Below are positions 1-11,702 of a DNA stretch of 64,000 nucleotides, in pieces. The stretch comes from Volvox africanus. Its lineage: Eukaryota > Chlorophyta > Chlorophyceae > Chlamydomonadales > Volvocaceae. A model generated the notes under the pieces. That model had not been told where the DNA came from, did no database searches, and worked only from the letters and a program-made list of their open reading frames with translations. Location: assembly GCA_030268105.1 (NCBI GenBank), contig BSDZ01000079.1, positions 4,322,001 to 4,386,000 on the forward strand, given 5' to 3'. Numbering within the stretch: position 1 is the stretch's first letter; the number at the start of each line of letters is the position of its first letter. Position numbers and translations under genes: made by a program.

Positions 1-13
1 CTGCATGACATCA

Positions 14-18
14 TTACA
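14..18 (-). terminator. probable poly(A) signal TGTAA of the PI4K gamma gene
   Basis: Read on the minus strand this is TGTAA, about 60 bases past the PI4K gamma stop codon. TGTAA is the usual polyadenylation element of volvocine algae. The assignment rests on position and motif only. Confidence 0.5.
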
Positions 19-78
19 ATTCATGCGCCCTTCCCACAACCGCGACTGGTAAATGGGACGCCGGCGAAGCCAATACCC

Positions 79-3000
79 TTAGAAGCGGGGGCAGGACAGT
101 GCCATGAACGAGATGTCTGGTGCAGGCTGCCGCCAACGGCCCGAATCTAGCGCCTCTCGAATCTGGGCCTGCACCACTTCCATAAACTGCATCCACTGTT
201 CTTCTGTCATGCCGCTGAAGCAGGCGCTCATCCGTTCCGGGCTGAAGGCCGCGACAGGAGGCGGGTAGACTTGCGGCGCCATGCATCCGCGCTTCGGGCA
301 GGTCAGCACACCACCTTTACTCGCATTGGCACGCTTGACTGCTTGCTGGCTCTTCAGCTTGCGCCACAGGAAGCCATCTGTGACGTGCACGGAGGTCGCC
401 ATTGGCACAGCTCGCTCAATGACAGTGGCACGCGCGTCTGGGATGGCACCACCACCACCATCAATAGCCATAACGTCACCGCCGGGACTTGCATTTGCAA
501 CCTCCGCTTCCGACAAGCCGTTGAGCACGTCCGAGGATTCAATGGAACCCGCGGGCTGAATGCTCAAGCACTCGTCCGTAGTAGAAAGGCTCGAGCACGG
601 GGAATAATCTGGGCTGGAATCGGCGGCCTTACCGCGACGGGCGCTACTGCCAGCAGCAGCAGCAGTCGCGCGACGCTTCCTCACATATCGCAAACCTGCA
701 CCGTGTCACATCAAACCGAGTAATGGTGGGAGGATAGGAAACATTCGCAAGACAAAACGACCCCAAAGAAAAGCGATAAAGGATCGAATGAGGTAGGCAG
801 TCGGAGGCCCCCATGTAGCCCTCCTTCAAACCTACCGGTGTCGACATCCAGCTCGAACAGCATGTCTTCACCCTCCTCCTTTATGCTAGTAATCGTCGAC
901 CCCCGGAGCGGCAAAGTGTGAAGCGCCTCCCCAAACACCTCATTCATGAGGTCCCCTTGGAGAAGCAATTCCTCCGTTACCACATCCGAAAGTTCCTCAC
1001 AACTCTCAACTTCCTCCTCGCCACGCTGGTTCAATTCTTGTGTATACTACACGGGGAGAAGATACATGGAAGATAGTGCTAAACTTTAATCACGCATAAT
1101 ACAAAGTTATCCTATCGCTTCCTTCGCGCCTGCAAGCTGTTCATCTCGAACAACAGCAACATACAAGGCAGTAGTCCAAAGCCTGAAAGAATCCTGTACA
1201 TACATTAAAACGTCGGCAAAGCACACCTTATTCCAGGCCCCACTCACCTCTACACACTGGCGTGCGTAGGCGCAAATGCGCTCAAGCTCACTAGGCTCCT
1301 CATCCGAGTCGACAAAGGGCCGTGTCATAACGCTCGCAATGTCAAACAGTGTTAGGCCCTCTGCTGCGCAGGTCTTCAGCAGAGTCGTGCAGACCTCCAG
1401 CACGCGTAGGCACTCAGGGCGGAGCATCGGCAACTCCTGCCTCAGAATACCTTTGTCGCGCTGCGGGCACAAACACATATTGGTAAACAACTGGAAACCA
1501 AAACAAAGACGGGTAGGGGACCTTCAATTAGGACTCCGCAAACACTCCCGTTCGTGATCATTCCGAGCTTGTATTATGCAATCGAAGGAGAAAACATGTC
1601 TTCGAACTGAGCTGTCTCCCAAACCGTCCAAACCAAACTAACCTCGACATCCAGATTCCTAATGTACTGGAGCTCCTCCTCGCTAAACGGCAGCATCGTC
1701 TGAGGCCAATGCAGCCATTCGAAGTACGGCGCCTCCAGTGTCTCCGGAAGGCAGAAGCCGTGGTCGATAGGAATGAGCTCATACGACGCATCTGCTACCA
1801 CCATGCTCCTCCTTAGGTCGGCCGCCGATGCTGATGCTGCTGAGCGCTGCGTTCGCACAAGCATGTTGCCGGCGTGGCGGTCGGTGTTGAACAGTCGCAG
1901 ATCCAGAATACCAATGCGGTGCACATCGCGGACGCTAAAGCGGCTGGGGCCCATCTCGCTCGTATCACACTCATGGGTCACGAATTCCTGCAACGAGCCA
2001 AGCTTCATGGGCAAGAGGCTCTCTAGCACTGGCGTGGCGGGCGAAATGGCTTCAGCAGCTTCTGCGGGGCCCTCCAGGCAGGCTTGGCTGCTAGGGCGGC
2101 TCAGGCCGGATGCCCCGCCGGAGTTGGCTACAGACGCAGGACCTAATTTATCAGTCTGAGTAGACTGGTAACAGAAGACGGGATGGCGGGCGCGCACGAG
2201 GACGCTCGTCGGGACACGCGCCCAGCTATCGTGATCCAATAAGTACGCAGCCACCTCACGGAGCGCGGCCTCGCCAACGCGCACTGTTGGCTTCCAGCCA
2301 GGATCTCCCAACTGGCGGCCAACGTAACCCTTGGGGTTGTTCGGCGCCAGCGGCTCTTCGTCACAGGGCTTAAGTATGGCAGCCTTCTTGCCTGAATCAT
2401 TGGCAAAGAAGTAGGTCCCGCCCATGCCATCAACTGCCTTCTCGGGCTCCTGGCAAGCCCGAAGTCCTCGAATGACGGACTTGACCAACCGCCGGACAGC
2501 GTGGGAGGTGTGCGGTGTGCAGCAAATCTCAATTTTGCAGTCGCGGTTGAGAATGCTGTCCAAGTCCTCCGACTGTGGATGGTCAGGACAGGGAAGTCGA
2601 AGGGAGCTCTTTGTCTACACCCAGAAACGGAAAGGCATGGGCCCTCCCCATATTACTTCGCAGCAAACGGTTGACAGGCCAAAACCCTTCCTGGGAAGTA
2701 CGAAGGATACAAAAGTGGTATCCTCACCGATGTTTTTGGGCCAAGAACCCCGCTGCAGCCACTTGTCTCACTAAACTCCAATAATCCCTTCCAGCCAACG
2801 GGCGCGGGGCTATCCGGCACGCCGGTGGAGAGGGCCTTAACCAGCTCGGATGCGGCGTCAACGGGTTTGCACATAGGTGCGCCAGACGCGAGACTGCTGC
2901 CCAGGAGCGTAGACGACGGCCCCAGGTTGCGCTGCAGCAGCAGACCGAATTGCACGCCTGTACTCTTGTCCGCGGACGGGGGAGGAACAGACGACAGCTT

Positions 3001-3171
3001 GGGCAGCTGCTGCGACGGCGTCAGGAACGAGCTCGCGTTGCTAGTAGCAGGGGCAACCATAGGCGTGGAAGTCGGAGGCGGTGCAAGCTGCACGGGCAGC
3101 TCGAAACCGCCTTGGACGCGGAAGCCGGCCGTGGTCGGGAAAGCCCGTGGATGCTCGACAGCGACGTTCGA
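79..3171 (-). CDS. PI4KG: phosphatidylinositol 4-kinase gamma (type II PI4K-like), 5' end uncertain
   Basis: Predicted lipid kinase of the plant PI4K-gamma group, which phosphorylates phosphatidylinositol at the 4 position; several plant members act mainly as protein kinases. Exons in coding order: 3171-2728, 2572-1643, 1460-1248, 1046-836, 695-79. All junctions keep phase and give about 804 residues. After a Ser/Pro-rich leader, the kinase domain shows GGTYFF and the lysine of ILKP (ATP binding), then VGEAALREVAAYLLDHD, the catalytic DRHAGN motif (about residue 379) and IPIDHGFCLPE, where DHG replaces the usual DFG and binds metal, followed by FEWLHWPQ. These blocks are diagnostic of the family. 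The C-terminal tail, after an acidic stretch, ends CPRF. No membrane segment or ubiquitin-like domain is visible in the modelled part. The first exon is not settled: a short ATG exon near 3650 (MRHLAGAK) is possible but its phase does not join cleanly. Confidence 0.85.
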
Positions 3172-5833
3172 CTGCAGAGGGGAGGGAGTTCACCAGAGCA
3201 GGAAAGAACAAACGAATCAGGATCTCTGTACCCGAAACTCAAGCAATCACCAACCGCAAACAAACACATTCAAATATGCATGTTCAAAATGAAGGGGCTA
3301 TCAAAAAGCACAATGTAGCCTAGTAACTAGGGCGCCTTGCCCCACCATTTCGGTTGGTGCGTCGAATATCCGGTTGATGGCGAGCAAGCGGCAAGCCCAG
3401 ACCTACAAGAGAAAGTAAAAGGAACACCGTGTCAGCAGGAGCCATAATAACGCAACATGTGTCTTCAAGGGCAACCCACCACCCAGCTCCCACAAGCCCT
3501 AAGAGAATGATACCTAGTTCGTAAAATACAATGATCAAATTCAACCATTTATCTAGTGCACGCTTTGCTGGTGGATAGCGCGGATCGTTGACATCCTTGG
3601 GTGAAAACGCATCGGGCACTTACTCCTTGGCTCCCGCAAGGTGCCGCATTACAGGCAGCACAGTATTAGGGTTTTGAAACTAAACAAAATATAATGACTG
3701 GAGGTTTATATCACCGAAAAAGCTTCTGCAAAAGTGTTATGCGTGTGCCAGCAGGGCGCAGCTCCATTTCAAGCTCGCAACTGCTCACCGCGTGTAGCAA
3801 CGACGCGAGGAGTCCACTTTAAAAGAGCACGAGATGCTCGATGTCATGCAGTCATCCACGCAGCCGTTGCAGGGAGGAAATTAAGAGCAGGAACGTTGCC
3901 AGGGAACGTGAGCTGTGACAAGGCGGTAACCCCTAACGGGGACGTAAGATAATAGGACAATCTTTTAAAGCTGCATTTTAATCAAAATGTGTGAGGAGCA
4001 CTAGCATGCGCATATTTCAGGCCAAATAGGACGCTGCACGGTACGACGCTAGGGGACACTTTACATGTCATGGAAAGGAACATTCTCCACTCCACGTAAT
4101 CCCACTCTACGGCAGATTCAGAATGGAAGTTAAGATAGTACTTGCTAGACTTTACGAATAATTTATTATGCATGGATGACTTGTGGAAGCGTCTCGATAT
4201 TCTGTGCAAGTGTTGTTGAACCGTCACCTAGTTAATGCGCGGACATGCTCTTTCAAAAGATAATGTATCTTTCCGGACACGCCGTTTCAAGAAAGGATAA
4301 TTTAATGCTCATCGACAGTCCGTCCGTCTGAGCATCCTGATACGCCGTCAGAAGAATGCATACCCATTCCCATCACCAGAACCGCGCATATTATCATCAG
4401 AATATTGATACATTGAACCAGTTCATGCGTATGTTCTTCATTCGTCTTCTTGGACAAACATGGAAAAGTAGATCATTACACTTCGGGAGACCACACGACT
4501 GAGACATGCAAATGCAGTCCTCAGCATGTGTCCATGCTTGGGTCATGCGAGCATTTCTGAGCAGAAGAAGGCATTTGCGCGTAACCGACAAGCCAGCCCG
4601 CTCCATAACCCATTCGACTTAAGCAGTCCCCCACTGCGCTGGCGGTCCGCATCAAGCCGTTGAATTCACGGTAGCTGGGATTTAAGGGATGACTATTCTT
4701 CCCAACCACTTCGTTTCTTCAATGCACGTATCCAGCCCTTAACTCTTGGACCCTCCAGCAAAGAGTACAGTAACTTAAGTAACCGACTCTTAACAAACAG
4801 TCATCAACATCATGTTGGGTCCAAGAACAAGAAAGAAGGCCTATCCTAACAGTGCTGAAATTTCCATCACATTGGTTTCTGCTGCGCCAAAGCAGCAATT
4901 TTAGGGATTCAACGCAACATGACGGTTGGACGCATCGAATGGCCAGATCTGGAGCTACCGGGCAGTCATGGCTGCCCATTCCGCTGACCGGTGATCCAAT
5001 GCTAGCACCTGTGGGGGGCCGGAAGTAAGGTATTGGGGCATTTGTTCAACAAAGTAATGACGATACAACTGGTCTAGATATGATTCCTCATACGAGCCAC
5101 AGGCAAAACATGCAATATCAGCTATGCTGGCTGACTCCTGTTCTTAAGGCGTAGGTTGCCGCGCTTTTTCGGTAACAATCAGGATCTGGTCTTTGTCCTG
5201 TCGTTTGCGTATTACACAGAATAGTTGTGTACTACTTCTGGCGCTCACTCTCCGCTAACCTCGTGAAGTAATCCCCGTTATACTCTGGAAAAACTCTCAT
5301 CTACGTTTGTCCTAGCAACATACATGCACTTGCATACACACACACACACAGCGGGACTTGGGTCTCGAGGTTTCAGGTCTCTTATAAATAACATGTCAAT
5401 TTTGGCTTGAAAACCAAGTGCTTCCTTTCTTTTCAGTTCGTTTGTAAAATTTCGGAAGGTGTTGCCATTAGGGCTCGGATTCGGAATGGGATTCGGCTCC
5501 GCTCTTCTTGTGCTTGGGGATAGAGAGGCCCCGGACTGCGTGCCGCTCTGGCAGCTCACTTGCTACTGGTAATGTGGGCGTCAGCTGCTTGTCCAGCCCT
5601 ACCCAGCCCAGGGCAGCCCAGCTTATAAGGAAGTGTCTCAGCTGAGATTGTGGGGGCTTCATGGATTAACTGCGACCTTATATACCTTATACCCCTTATA
5701 TAGGGGTATCGTGGAGCAGACTATTGCTTAAGCAGGATAGGGGTTCTGACCCCCTGCGCCCGGTTTTTTCGAGTGCTTTGGCGGTGGTTCCGTTTGGGCA
5801 ATTTGACCGGCCCTAGCCATATCCAGCCATACG

Positions 5834-5898
5834 TGAACACACGCACACACATACACACACACAAACACAAACACACACATACACACGCGCGCGCGTAT
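5834..5898. repeat. CA-rich microsatellite ending in CG alternation
   Basis: Imperfect CA repeats with scattered ATA and AAA interruptions end in an uninterrupted CGCGCGCG. The repeats read as His/Thr or Cys/Val strings in overlapping frames, so ORFs here are artefacts. Confidence 0.85.
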
Positions 5899-6285
5899 GC
5901 ACCTCTGCGACGTTGCAACAGTCGTGCAACGTAGTCAATAGCCCTAGGTACAAAGGCAGAGCTCGCACGTACTTCCTCAGTCCATTGCCTGCCCGATGCC
6001 CATCCATCCTTGTTGGGTCATCCCAAGGCTGTCTCCCCTCTACCACTTGTCGTATCCTCCAATCAACACACCTGCACCAGCCAATGCGCGACCAGGTCGC
6101 TCTCTCCACGGCGGCCGTGCGCAATGACCATCACACGGGCCAGTTCGCACCACAGCTCCAGTGGACTGCTGACCAGGACCTGAGACAGCAGTAGCAGCGC
6201 GAGGGATGCACCGGTCGAAGACGTTCAAGAGTGCGCATCAGGCCACCCGAAAAATGTGTTCATGAGTTCTCCAGCCATAGGGGTG

Positions 6286-6538
6286 TGGTTGGTGTGGACA
6301 CTCCAAACCCCGGCCCAGAGTTCTTACGGGTCTCTTCTAGGGAGTTTAGGCAAAATATGCATATAGTATATGGTCCTTTGTCCTTTCTGAATAGTGGATG
6401 ACTTGGGCCCGCTGCCTTCAGCACAGAACAAGCAGGAGGATACCAATATATATGTGGGTGTGTATACCAACACTTATGTGTGTATGCTACTCTATTCTAT
6501 AGAAGTAGAGTGGTTGGTGTGGACACTCCAAACCCCGG
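6286..6538. repeat. 28-base direct repeat pair, offset 225
   Basis: Two exact copies of a 28-base sequence starting TGGTTGGTGTGGACACTCCA and ending AACCCCGG lie at 6286-6313 and 6511-6538. Flanking bases differ. It could be a remnant of a dispersed repeat. Confidence 0.75.
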
Positions 6539-7232
6539 CTTCGGGGCGGAGCCAATCCCTGGGCCGGGGTTAGGAGTGTCGGAAGGGAGGGAGGGTGGGA
6601 GGGAGAGAGCATCAGGATCCAGGTCGCCGGCGCAGGGGCAGCCGGGAAAGCTCCATTGCGATCTGGTTTAGAATGGAAATAGTCGAGAGCGGCCCTGTCC
6701 CGCTGCACACTTAAGGCATGGACCAGCCAGGCAGAAACCCAGCCCAAGATGCTCTGTGAGCTGTGTGAGCCGATTATCCATTTCGTGTGCAGCCGCCGCA
6801 AAGCGTCGCCGCTGCCGCCGCTGGCCTTCTGGCCCTCTCGAAATCAGTGTACGCATCCCACAGTGTCCCTTTCAAGCACATCTAATCACACTCTCTCTGA
6901 TCACACTCTGAGCGGACTCTGCACGCTCTTCCTCCCTCCCTCCCCACAGCCCCGCACCAAATCACAATCCGGCATATTCGGCAATATTCCTAGTTGCACA
7001 GTTGCGCCGAAACCAACTTCATCATTCACCCCCAAGAGCCTCCCTATGTGATGGGGAACCCCCAAGACGACAGCGTGTATATCGTTTTAAGAATTCCATG
7101 ATATCCAGGCGGTAATATTTTCCGATATTCACCACCAGCTCTTCCCGCCCTCGTTCCGAGGTATGGCGTCCTGCTACTTTCCGCCCGGGCCGACCCGCAA
7201 ACTCCATTACCGCTGTAACCCCTCCCAACTAC

Positions 7233-9749
7233 CTGCAAGTCGGTGTATCTCCCGCGAGCCTCCTCCGGATCCAGCACCCGGCCCCGTTTGTCCACATCCA
7301 CAAACAGCTGCAACCCTAACTGTGGACCGTCGGCAGTGACAAGTTTTCCAATGCCTGACCAGTGGGTCACCAGTCCCGTGATGACGCTGCCAGCCTCCTC
7401 TATGTCGAAACCTGTCGCCACTGTTGTTGCCCCTGGCCCAGCCGCGTCTGCAATGACCTGACCAGCCTCTGCTTGAGCTCCAGGGCAGGACCTTACAGCA
7501 CCACCTCGTCCCGGTTCGCTCGCGATGCCTGGTGATGGTTGCCGCTGAGGTGGCGCAGCCGCCACCAGCCATGCGTCCAGGGACGGCGCCAGCGCCACGG
7601 TGCGGCCCGCTTGCCGGGCAGCTACCTCGGGTGGAAGGTTATGCAGTGCGGCGGGTCCTGCCGGCATGCGCATTGTAGTAACAGGCCTGGTCAATATTGA
7701 AGGGTGTTAGGAGTAAAAAACACCCCCACCTCGCGGTATTACTTCTTTCAACTTTCTGTTTCAACTTTCTGTTTCAACTTTCAACTTTCTCGTTATTATC
7801 TTATACATTATGTACCAAGTGACCATCCTCAACAATTGGACCTCTGTCCCGAGCGCCTGTCAGCGTCCCTCACTGCCACATTGACTTGACCTACCTGCGG
7901 ACGCAAAGTGCTTTGGTGTGTAGGCACAGAGTTAAGTGCTCAGCCGCAACACATCGCTCTGTAACCCACCCTCCGAAATTCCCGGCATGCCGCCAGCCGC
8001 CGCCTTCACCGGTGCCGCCGGGACACCAAGCCGGCGTGCCACGCAGCAATACAGTATCGCAAGGCTAAGGGGGATGCCCCGCCGCCGTTTAACCACCTGC
8101 ACAAAAATTGCGGTGCCAACGCACACATTGGCGCATTTGATGCGGCATGGCGAACCTCAACATAGGGAAGCACTCAGGAAAGGAACTTACCCTGCGCCCC
8201 AGCACACCACATCACAGTACAGCACATCACAGTACAGCACATCACAGTACAGCACATCACAGTACAGCACATCACAGTACAGCACAAGGTTCAAGAATGT
8301 CTTAAATCTAGACCAGTAGCCCAATGGAATTGCGGGTCCTTCGAGCCCAGCGCCGAAACCACATACCTGCGGCAACAGCGCCGGCGCCAGACCGTCATAA
8401 ACCCACTCCACAGGCTCGTGCCGGAACTTGAGCTGATGGAACAGCACCTGTTCAGCATTGGGAGGATACCTCTTGGGTGGTCTGGATAGCATATGGGTTC
8501 GCAGCGGGCTCATGGCGGTGGAAGCGTACAAGTGCTAAGGAGGCACTCCGGGTGAATCGCTCCGGGGCGATCTCACCGCCTCCTGGAAATGAGAGGTTCT
8601 GATCCCTATACTGACTCTACCAGGTCGGGGAACACGGAAAAACAACTCTACAGGCCAGGGAAGGCTGGGAGTCCTGAGAAATCCGAAGTTTTGATAGTGC
8701 TCCAGGGGGGCATAGAGGCTTGCCTGGAAATCTCCCAAGGGCGATATGGCGTGTGCGGATACACCCACAAGCACCATCGGAGGTGGGGATGACGGCCGTG
8801 GGGACAGAGGCAGCGGACCCACCTTGCTGATTGCTTCTAGTTGTTGTCTCAAGAAAATTGGTTGAGATCTCCCCCCTCCACGGGCGCCCAGATCTCCCCC
8901 CTCCCGGGCGCCGCCTGAACCAGAATCGGTCCCATTACCGCCGGAATAGCTGTCGCTGCCAACCCGACGATGAATGCTGGAGTACGGAAACAACCCGGGG
9001 TGTGACGTCACCACGGCTGCCGCTAGATCGTCCAGTTGTCGCCGGACTGCCAGAACGCTTGGAACGCGCAAGAGCACGAAGGGGAGGTCGTCCCCCACTC
9101 CACCGCTGCCGGACACCGTGACCTGTGAAGATTACGGTGGCGACGACACATGGTAGTTGAACCGCTGGTCGGTGTTTCTTCAACCCCTACAGCCCTTCGA
9201 AGCACCCAAGTAAAAGCTCGTGTGAAGCCTCATGTTAGCCTAATGGTGCTAATGGTGTTCAAGCCTCGTGAAGACCTCCTTGGCTTCGTGAAGACCCGCC
9301 TAGCCGTGCGGGCAGAAATGGCGCACCTCACACCTCGCACCTCGTCTGCTCCGTCACGGGACAAATCTGTAACTGACTCCTCCCCTTCTCGAAGGTCGCC
9401 CTCCGTATCAAACTCTTCCAATGAGAGGTGGTTTGAGTCGTACAACCTGTCCACTAGTAATGCACCTTCCTCCAGCGCTGCCGCCAGCTGTTTTAAATCC
9501 GGTTCCATGGTTCTGATACCATCGACCCGGTCGTGACCGCCGCCACGGTGCATATCGCCCTGGGCGGTTCCGATGGCACAGACGTCCTTATCATCGTCAT
9601 GACTAACCACGGTGTACGCAGCGTCTCGGGAACCATGCAGCCTGCCTGCCCAGGACTCGCACAGCTGGAACCAGCCCTGCAACGCCTGCACGTCAGCCGG
9701 GTTCCACAATTGAAGAGGGCAGCGCGGATTTACAGTGGCCTCGAAATCC
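7233..9749 (-). CDS. SirB1/FBXO21-like transglutaminase-fold protein (Transglut_core2), ends unresolved
   Basis: Exons in coding order: 9749-9341, 9122-8823, 8534-8367, 8096-7970, 7657-7233, all joined in phase. The translated order follows the SirB1 family: LEEGALLVDRL (family: EGALLIAR), RRQLDDLAAAV, NAEQVLFHQLKFRHEP (family: LNRVLFEELGFRGN), then RRRGIPLSLAILYCCVARRLGVPA, the family hallmark, and finally LFVDVDKRGRVLDPEEARGRY (family: FVDPFxGGRLLDxxxCRxR). SirB1-type domains occur in bacteria and in the F-box protein FBXO21. I see no clear F-box in the modelled part, but the 5' end is missing. Gly/Ser/Ala-rich inserts separate the conserved blocks. The function is not known well enough to state a reaction. 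The start, and any exons downstream of 7233, remain open. Confidence 0.6.
8207..8285. repeat. 15-base tandem repeat, about five copies, in an intron
   Basis: The unit CACATCACAGTACAG is repeated head to tail about five times with no variation. It lies in the intron between the third and fourth modelled exons of the SirB1-like gene. It reads open in several frames because 15 is a multiple of three, which explains the low-complexity ORFs there. Confidence 0.9.
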
Positions 9750-10004
9750 CTAGTGCTCCAAAAAGTCTAGGACTAAGTGTGACTAAGTCGGAAGGCTTAT
9801 GGATCCAAAACCCCAAAACGCACGCTCAGCATGTGAGCGATCTAAATTTACTTCTCTGTGAACAAAAGGGCACGGTTAAGAAACAATAATCTGGCAACGC
9901 CATTCTCTTGGAAATTAGTTTGCTCCAAACTCCCGATCCGGCGAGATTTGGCTACTGCCGTTCGTTAATCCCCAACCGCTAACATAGAGAACCTGGACAG
10001 CGCT

Positions 10005-10280
10005 TCAGCGCACCTCTCGTGTCACCTCCTCGGTGTTTTTTAATATCTCAAGTTGCTGCTGCGCCTGGCGGAGAGCACGAAATCCGTCGCTGTCTTGCCG
10101 CCCGTTAATGCCAGCATTTGTCGCGGCCGTGCTTCGAAAGGCATTTGCCAGCTGGCTCTGTGGGTCAAGTACTGGTGGTATTTGAAATCCTATGATTCCC
10201 ACAAAGGGTATTTGAGCTTTGGAATAGTCCTTCCTCACGCGATGCAGCAAACGGTATAGTTTGACAGAGACTTGCGGCAT
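10005..10280 (-). CDS. small LYR-motif (Complex1_LYR-like) protein candidate
   Basis: A 91-residue reading frame opens with an ATG and reads KLYRLLHRVRKDYSK near its start, then NAFRSTAATN, an Asp-containing segment and a heptad-like ALRQAQQQLEILKN. LYR proteins are small mitochondrial factors with an N-terminal L-Y-R, a central F-R and a C-terminal helix of this kind; they help assemble respiratory complexes or bind acyl carrier protein. No intron is needed, but a central piece (GIIGFQIPPVLDPQ) looks foreign to the family. It could be a retained short intron or chance. The family call rests on pattern alone. Confidence 0.45.
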   Translation of the reverse strand: MPQVSVKLYRLLHRVRKDYSKAQIPFVGIIGFQIPPVLDPQSQLANAFRSTAATNAGINGRQDSDGFRALRQAQQQLEILKNTEEVTREVR

Positions 10281-10820
10281 TGGTAGATGTTAAAATCTTA
10301 ATTGAGTAGTGTAGGTGGGTGTTGAGCTCAGCTGTACTGTGCCCAAATGCATGGTCACAAGACCGATGCAATACGGCATTGCCGGCCGGTTGGTCATCAA
10401 GTCATGGATGCCGAATCGCCCTGACTTGAAATTTTATTTATAACACACTTAAGAGGAGGGTTAAGTTTGTACTCTTAGTTAATTCGGGTGGTTCTGTGGT
10501 GTTAATCTCAACACCTCTGTCTGCACCCTGCCAAGTCATGTCCTACTTGCAGCGATTTTGTCAGGTAGTGTTTAATGGCCGAAACTCTTGATGTTCCTGA
10601 TCGCGTGTTGATGTTGACACAGTTGTTTGCCACGCACCGACATATCAGGGGTCGTCCCTTCGCCATGCAGCGGCAGCTTGGCGAGCTGGTGAGATATAAA
10701 CTTAGCAATATGTATTCCTTTGAGCGCATATCGGCGGCGCGTACAATGGTTGACCCCTGTGGGTTGCGTAAACCCTGACGCATTGCAGGCTCGGCACAGC
10801 TGCAAGCAGCTCGCGTCGCG

Positions 10821-11702
10821 ATGGCAGCATCGCAACGATTTAATGCTGCTCCACCAGCGTACGTGGCCGCCCCTAACTCCGTTCCGAGCTTCGCTACCAG
10901 CCCGTCCATTCCCCTCTCCTTCGCGGCATCCGGGGTTCAATCGACTGCTGGTGTTGCTGCAGCAGGTAAGAGCATTGACATGTTCTTAATATTGCGGCTT
11001 TAGTGAGCGCAAGTTGATCGGGTTGTGACCCTGGTGTGCTGCCGTGCTTAAGCGCGTAGCCACCCTGTTCATACCTGCGCGCTTTGCTTTTCATGCGGCT
11101 AGCTATGCACGAAGCTTCTCGCTGCTGCACTGTTCAAGTGCTTGTAATGAATAACTAATTGACTCTGTGGGTGGGGGACATTTCCACCCAGAGGGGTCAC
11201 GTGCCCTGGTGCACCTGTATGCCCGCTGATGGCCGACGTCATGCTCCGAAACCCTTTCCGATTACGGAACCAATTTACGGCTTTATCTGTGCGCTCTTGG
11301 CCATTTCCAATGCTTTTGTAATAAGCTGTATTGGCTCCCCAGCTCTCCATGGCGTCCGACCTGATGACATCACCCCGACATCATGCGGTGCTGCTGTACT
11401 GCTCTGTACAGCCTCCGAAACCGCGAATCCTAATATAAAGCGTGAATGCGGCTGCCGACCATTTATCCCAAGCATCATTTATTACGGTGCATTCCCACCG
11501 CCAGGCGTTCCTTCGCAGTTACGTGGTCCTACTTGCCACCTCCCTCGTCTCTCCCCCCTCCGTTGCGCTCTCAAACACAGGGACCTCAGGAGCTGTCGAG
11601 GGAAGCGACTCGGGTGAAGCAGGCAACAGCATGAGTGGGGCTTCCCATACAGGAAGCCTAAGCGGCAGCAAGTCACTGAGAAAAAGGCGAAAACGCTTTT
11701 AG
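10821..11702 (+). CDS. hypothetical protein, first and last exon candidates only
   Basis: An ATG exon (10821-10965) starts MAASQRFNAAPPAYVAAP and ends at a consensus GTAAGA donor. A final exon candidate (11505-11702) follows a CCGCCAG acceptor, reads AFLRSYVVLLATSLVSPPSV, then a Gly/Ser-rich stretch, and ends in the basic tail SLRKRRKRF. The two do not join in phase directly, so a middle exon between 10966 and 11504 must exist if this is one gene. I do not recognise a family. The hydrophobic segment with a basic tail could suggest a membrane protein. Confidence 0.3.

Larger units (their letters stand above)
3172..7232. other. gene-poor stretch with small exon candidates and CA microsatellites
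   Basis: No recognisable coding exon was found beyond a possible short ATG exon (3625-3650, minus) followed by a consensus GTAAGT donor, and a spliced continuation at 3391-3330 that soon stops. The stretch holds CA-type microsatellites (about 5333-5349 and 5834-5898), a 28-base direct repeat (6286-6313 and 6511-6538) and an AT-rich zone at 3660-5300. An ORF at 7022-7228 (minus) may contain the 3' end of the neighbouring SirB1-like gene, but I could not join it in phase. Confidence 0.4.

Noticed and set aside
3320..3619. 99-codon minus-strand frame with a hydrophobic stretch (MPDAF...)
   Set aside because: Its start is GTG inside a consensus GTAAGT donor context, and a clear TTGTAG acceptor cuts through it. 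It is most likely intron sequence.
8207..8285. Possible CRISPR-like array
   Set aside because: Repeats are 15 bases, contiguous, without spacers, and lie in a eukaryotic intron.
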